DNA of 10,188 nt from the NCBI GenBank assembly GCA_012511995.1, contig JAAZFA010000142.1, forward strand, positions 1 through 10,188, in the 5' to 3' direction. Under the pieces are notes generated by a model, which saw only the letters and a list, made by a program, of their open reading frames with translations, made no database searches and was not told the origin of the DNA. Source of the stretch: Thermoproteota archaeon. GTDB taxonomy: Archaea > Thermoproteota > Bathyarchaeia > Bathyarchaeales > Bathycorpusculaceae. The translations under genes and the position numbers were made by a program. Below are positions 6,533-10,188 of the stretch, piece by piece; position 1 is the stretch's first letter; each line of letters opens with the position of its first letter.

Positions 6533-7575
6533 ACACAGCAAAAGTTTGCCGTGAAACTGGTTTTATTATGCCAGCGGAATGGGAGTCTCATGAAGCAATT
6601 TGGCTTGCATGGCCATATGACCCCACAACCTTCCCTGACCGAATTCCAAAAGTAGAAGCAACATATGTCCAAATCATCAAAGAAATTCATGAAAACGAAG
6701 TAGTTAACCTCTTTGTAATTGATGGGTCCACAAAAAAGAAAGTTCTCACCATGCTCAACGATGCAAGCATCAACTTAGACCGTGTAAACATTTGGGTCTA
6801 TGATTATGCTGATGTCTGGTTCCGTGACTATGGGCCTATATTCGTTAAGAACCCACAGCATGAATTAGTCATGATTCATTGGGACTTCAACAGTTGGGGT
6901 GACAAATATGAAACCCTCCTAAAAGACAAAGAAATCCCCGAAGTCATAAACAGGGAATTAAAACTAACTTGCTTTAAACCGGGCATAGTATTAGAGGGGG
7001 GGTCAATTGATGTGAATGGGAAAGGAACGCTTCTCACGACTGAACAATGTTTGTTAAACAGTAACCGCAACCCAGACCTTAAAAAAATAGGTATTGAACA
7101 ATATTTAAAAGATTACTTAGGGGTCACCCACATTATATGGTTAAAACGTGGTATCTTAGGAGACGATACTGATGGTCACATCGATGATCTTGCACGCTTT
7201 GTAAACCCAACCACTGTAGTTTGCGCATTTGAAGATAATTCAGAGGATGCTGATTACGATGCCTTAAAAGAAAACTATGATTTGCTTGTCGATTCAGTCG
7301 ATCAAGATGGTGAGCCATTGAAAATCGTAAAGTTGCCAATGCCAAAAGTGGAAAGCGACGATGGTTTCCGGTTGCCTGCAAGTTATACTAACTTCTATAT
7401 AGGAAATTCTAAAGTGCTTGTTCCGGTCTTTGATCACCCCAACGACGAAAGAGCGTTGGCAATTCTACAGGAATTGTTTCCTACCAGAAAAGTCGTCGGC
7501 ATATGCTGTAAAGATCTCGTTTATGGTTTTGGGACAATCCATTGCATTAGTCAGCAACAACCCATTTCTGTCTAA
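6529..7575 (+). CDS. aguA: Agmatine deiminase (agmatine iminohydrolase)
   Basis: Converts agmatine to N-carbamoylputrescine and ammonia in the cytoplasm, feeding the AguB encoded just upstream. The 348-residue length is normal for the peptidyl-arginine-deiminase-like family. It opens with FIMPAEWESHEAIWLAWP (12-29), the usual N-terminal signature. Further motifs are DYADVWFRDYGPIF (92-105), WDFNSWGDKY (118-127), LEGGSID (155-161), DTDGHIDDLARF (213-224) and GFGTIHCISQQ (333-343). By family knowledge the nucleophile is the cysteine in the last motif (C339), with H217 and acidic residues in the other motifs completing the site. All are present, so the enzyme looks active. The ATGA overlap with aguB and the strong Shine-Dalgarno site indicate one transcript and coupled translation. 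In an archaeon agmatine comes from arginine decarboxylation, so this pair gives a route from arginine to putrescine without urea. No decarboxylase gene is in the window. Confidence 0.95.
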   Translation: MNTAKVCRETGFIMPAEWESHEAIWLAWPYDPTTFPDRIPKVEATYVQIIKEIHENEVVNLFVIDGSTKKKVLTMLNDASINLDRVNIWVYDYADVWFRDYGPIFVKNPQHELVMIHWDFNSWGDKYETLLKDKEIPEVINRELKLTCFKPGIVLEGGSIDVNGKGTLLTTEQCLLNSNRNPDLKKIGIEQYLKDYLGVTHIIWLKRGILGDDTDGHIDDLARFVNPTTVVCAFEDNSEDADYDALKENYDLLVDSVDQDGEPLKIVKLPMPKVESDDGFRLPASYTNFYIGNSKVLVPVFDHPNDERALAILQELFPTRKVVGICCKDLVYGFGTIHCISQQQPISV

Positions 7576-7593
7576 GGGTAGACCACTCAATAC

Positions 7594-7605
7594 TTTTTTC
7601 CCTTT
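7594..7605 (+). terminator. T-tract terminator after aguA
   Basis: A run of six T, then CCC and three more T, lies about 19 bases after the aguA stop codon without a stable hairpin before it. Archaeal RNA polymerase ends transcription at such T-tracts. The next gene has its own TATA box 40 bases further on, which fits the end of a transcript here. Confidence 0.45.
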
Positions 7606-7644
7606 AGTTACCTTTAAAGTCTCCAATGGAATTATAGGTAGGGC

Positions 7645-7653
7645 ATTATATAA
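7645..7653 (+). promoter_or_regulatory. TATA box for the HTH-ATP-cone-NrdD-like gene
   Basis: ATTATATAA is centred 30 bases before the ATG at 7679. This predicts a transcript start only a few bases upstream of the ATG, so a leaderless or near-leaderless mRNA. The GAGGGG directly before the ATG is too close to work as a normal Shine-Dalgarno site. Just upstream, CCTTTA occurs twice with a 10-base period (7601-7606 and 7611-7616), and CTTTAAAG (7612-7619) is a short palindrome. These are possible but weak operator candidates for autoregulation. Confidence 0.5.
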
Positions 7654-7678
7654 CCAGGAATAACGAGTGTAGAGGGGT

Positions 7679-9895
7679 ATGGCTAGGAAACAACCGCAAC
7701 GAAGCCGCGGAGTTAAAGTGTTAAAAGCTGTTTCATCACCCCTTAGGCTACAAATCCTAAACTTACTTTTCGATAAAAATGCTCTCGCCTATACTGAACT
7801 CATGACAGAGTTAAAGATGAATCCAAGTCGGGATGCGGGTCGGTTCGCTTACCATCTTAAGTTTATGCTAAAGGCAGGCTTAGTTGAAGCTGATGTTGAA
7901 ACAAAAAAATATTTTCTTACAGACTTAGGCAAGATGGTGCTAGATGTTGCTGACCGGGTTGAAAAGAAAGCAGTAAAATCAAATAGTATGCTTGTTCGAA
8001 CATCACATTCAACCTTTGAAGAGTTTGACGTAAACAAAATAACTAACTCACTTATCAAAGAAGGTAAAGTTCCAGCGGATTTAGCTCAAAAAACTGCCAA
8101 GGAAACTGAAAAACGTCTTGTCAAATCAAAAACTAGATATATTACTGCACCACTTATTCGCGAACTTGCTAATAGTATCCTAGTTGAAAAAGGCTATGAA
8201 GAATATCGCCATAAATTGACTCGTGTTGGCATGCCAATACATGAAGTAAACGCCCTTATAGAATCCAAAGAAGCAATTTCTGATTCAAATCAAATTATCA
8301 ATAAAGCAGGTCAAGTTGTGCTATCCGAATACACGCTACTAAACATTTTTCCTAGAGACATCGCCGATGCACATTTATCAGGTGCGATCTATATTGATGG
8401 TTTAGGAACTTGGGTATTGAAACCCACCGAAGTCTTCCATGACTTGTGTTATTTCTATCAATATGGTATTAAACCGGGAAATCCCAAACAAGTCTACATA
8501 CACCCTCCACAAGACTTTAAATCTGCGCTTTCAATCATCTTTAACATATTACTGCATAGCAGCAGAGAGACTTATCTAACACAGACTTTCAAGTGTTTTA
8601 ACGTATTCATCGCACCATTTGTAAAGATAAACGAAGCGTCAGAAATTAAAGAAAATCTTCGACTCTTCATTTTAAATCTTAATCAACATATAGATGCAAC
8701 GCTGGGAATTGAACTCGTATTCTCCAAATCAGTAGCTGAGAAAACAGCTATTGGTCCAATGGGTAAAGTGTGTGGTAAATACGGTGACTACCTAAAAGAA
8801 AGTCAATTGGTCGCTTCTCTGATACTGGAGATTTTACGTGAAGAATGTGCCCTTAAACCGTTGTTAAATCCAAAATTTGTTTTGAGAATTAACAAGGAAA
8901 CCTTGAGCAACGAAAAAGCATTATCTATACTCAAAAATGCTCACGACATAGCCTCAAAGTGTGGACTGCTTTATTTTGCAAATCTAACTAAAATAGAAAA
9001 CGAAAATTCAGCGCTTTCCTCGTCAGGAATTAAATTATCCACGGACATAACCGGTGAATGGGAAACGGATACTTTACGCAATGGCTGCCTTGGATGCGTC
9101 ACCATTAACTTGCCTAGAATAGCACTCGAATGTGAAAAAGACAAGAACAAATTCATCGGACTAACAAAAGAACGTTTTGAATTAGCTGCTAGGGCATTGA
9201 GTATTAAAAGCAACGCATTAAAGCAGTTTGGGAAAACTTCTGTACCTTTTTTGATGCAAAAAAATAGCGGTGATACTTATTTCCGATTAGAAAACTGTTC
9301 CAGAATAATCAATTTTGCAGGACTTCTTGAAGCTGTGGAAATACAGACTGAAAAACCAATTAATTCGGAAGAAGGCCATAGATTTATCGAAGAAATTATT
9401 GATAGTCTACTGTTATTTAAGCAAAAGATTTGTAGGAGATACGGGAAACGTCTTTATCCAGCTATAATTAGTAACCGGAACGCTGCAGAACGCTTAGCGC
9501 AATTAGATATTGAGAAGTATGGGGTTGCTAAAATAAAATTTTTGGGTACAAGAGACAAACCGTACTATTCTACCTTAAGACGAATTCAAATAAAACTAGC
9601 CCAACCGCTTGTAGCACCACCAGGTACTGTTGAAATGACTAAAACTCTTAAGGGTTTAAACGTAGGTGGCAGTTTGGATGTCTTCGAGTTGGACGGTGAT
9701 GGATTTACACCTGAAACGTTGCTAGATTTTACAATGCGGGTCATTGAAAATCAAGCTAGCGAATTCTTTACATACAACCGTACAATCAGCTATTGTAGTA
9801 ACTGTAACCAGAATTGGGTTGGAACTACCCATAAATGTCCTTCATGTAGTTCTATGAGTGGATTAACGACATTTGACAGGTTTTCATCAACTTAA
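7679..9895 (+). CDS. ArsR-like HTH / ATP-cone / anaerobic ribonucleotide reductase (NrdD)-like fusion, probably a pseudoenzyme regulator
   Basis: A 738-residue protein of three parts. Residues 15-95 are a winged helix of ArsR type (SSPLRLQILNLL, then YHLKFMLKAGLVE and YFLTDLGK). Residues 105-195 are an ATP-cone (STFEEFDVNKITNSLIKEG ... YITAPLIRELANSIL). Residues 200-738 resemble class III reductase: FPRDIADAHLSGAIYIDGL (224-242), CLGCVTINLPRIA (470-482), KRLYPAIISNR (590-600) and a zinc-ribbon C-x2-C-x10-C-x2-C at 706-723. Active NrdD ends in an R-V-x-G-Y glycyl-radical site after the ribbon; here the chain ends GLTTFDRFSST. The cysteine segment that normally precedes the VTINLPR motif seems replaced by SSSGIKL (447-453), and the usual H-I-H-D-L reads YIDGL. 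No nrdG activase is in the window. I infer a transcription factor that binds deoxynucleotides or ATP, analogous to NrdR, and not a working reductase. An alternative is an unusual active reductase whose motifs I cannot align by eye. Confidence 0.85.
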   Translation: MARKQPQRSRGVKVLKAVSSPLRLQILNLLFDKNALAYTELMTELKMNPSRDAGRFAYHLKFMLKAGLVEADVETKKYFLTDLGKMVLDVADRVEKKAVKSNSMLVRTSHSTFEEFDVNKITNSLIKEGKVPADLAQKTAKETEKRLVKSKTRYITAPLIRELANSILVEKGYEEYRHKLTRVGMPIHEVNALIESKEAISDSNQIINKAGQVVLSEYTLLNIFPRDIADAHLSGAIYIDGLGTWVLKPTEVFHDLCYFYQYGIKPGNPKQVYIHPPQDFKSALSIIFNILLHSSRETYLTQTFKCFNVFIAPFVKINEASEIKENLRLFILNLNQHIDATLGIELVFSKSVAEKTAIGPMGKVCGKYGDYLKESQLVASLILEILREECALKPLLNPKFVLRINKETLSNEKALSILKNAHDIASKCGLLYFANLTKIENENSALSSSGIKLSTDITGEWETDTLRNGCLGCVTINLPRIALECEKDKNKFIGLTKERFELAARALSIKSNALKQFGKTSVPFLMQKNSGDTYFRLENCSRIINFAGLLEAVEIQTEKPINSEEGHRFIEEIIDSLLLFKQKICRRYGKRLYPAIISNRNAAERLAQLDIEKYGVAKIKFLGTRDKPYYSTLRRIQIKLAQPLVAPPGTVEMTKTLKGLNVGGSLDVFELDGDGFTPETLLDFTMRVIENQASEFFTYNRTISYCSNCNQNWVGTTHKCPSCSSMSGLTTFDRFSST

Positions 9896-10188
<293 letters not shown>

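Noticed and set aside
7418..7663. Plus-strand open frame of 81 codons overlapping the aguA end and running into the following gap
   Set aside because: It shares two thirds of its length with aguA in another frame and crosses the likely terminator and the TATA box of the next gene; no domain is seen.

Overview
The window is archaeal. It carries an overlapping Nop5-fibrillarin gene pair (the protein core of archaeal C/D-box RNA-guided 2'-O-methyltransferase) and archaeal-type TATA boxes roughly 25-35 bases before start codons. It also uses GTG and TTG starts and has T-tract ends without hairpins. The sequence is AT-rich. The gene content would fit a Thermoproteota/Bathyarchaeia-like lineage, but that placement is an inference and no rRNA is present to test it. 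Genes are tightly packed, the longest gene-free stretch is about 205 bases, and I see no tRNA, CRISPR array or transposon.

Left part, all on the minus strand. In transcription order it holds a ClC-type chloride transport protein with two CBS domains (3831-5519), a six-helix membrane sensor histidine kinase (2379-3740), Nop5 with a long Arg/Gly-rich tail (734-2173), and fibrillarin (52-750). Fibrillarin starts inside the end of nop5. ClC and the kinase are 90 bases apart and may be co-transcribed. Nop5-fibrillarin probably has its own promoter in the 205-base gap.

Right part, plus strand. A two-gene agmatine-to-putrescine operon, aguB-aguA (5684-7575, joined by an ATGA overlap), reads away from the ClC gene. 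aguB has an apparent one-base frame problem at its extreme 5' end. A 738-residue protein (7679-9895) follows behind its own strong TATA box. It combines an ArsR-like winged helix, an ATP-cone and a class III (anaerobic) ribonucleotide-reductase-like body. By eye it lacks the glycyl-radical motif and probably the catalytic cysteine, so it looks like a reductase-derived nucleotide-sensing transcription factor. This is the most interesting item in the window.

Right edge. The C-terminal third of aspartate carbamoyltransferase (pyrB) runs in from the right on the minus strand. Its stop codon abuts the stop of the reductase-like gene with no base between them. No pyrI follows pyrB.
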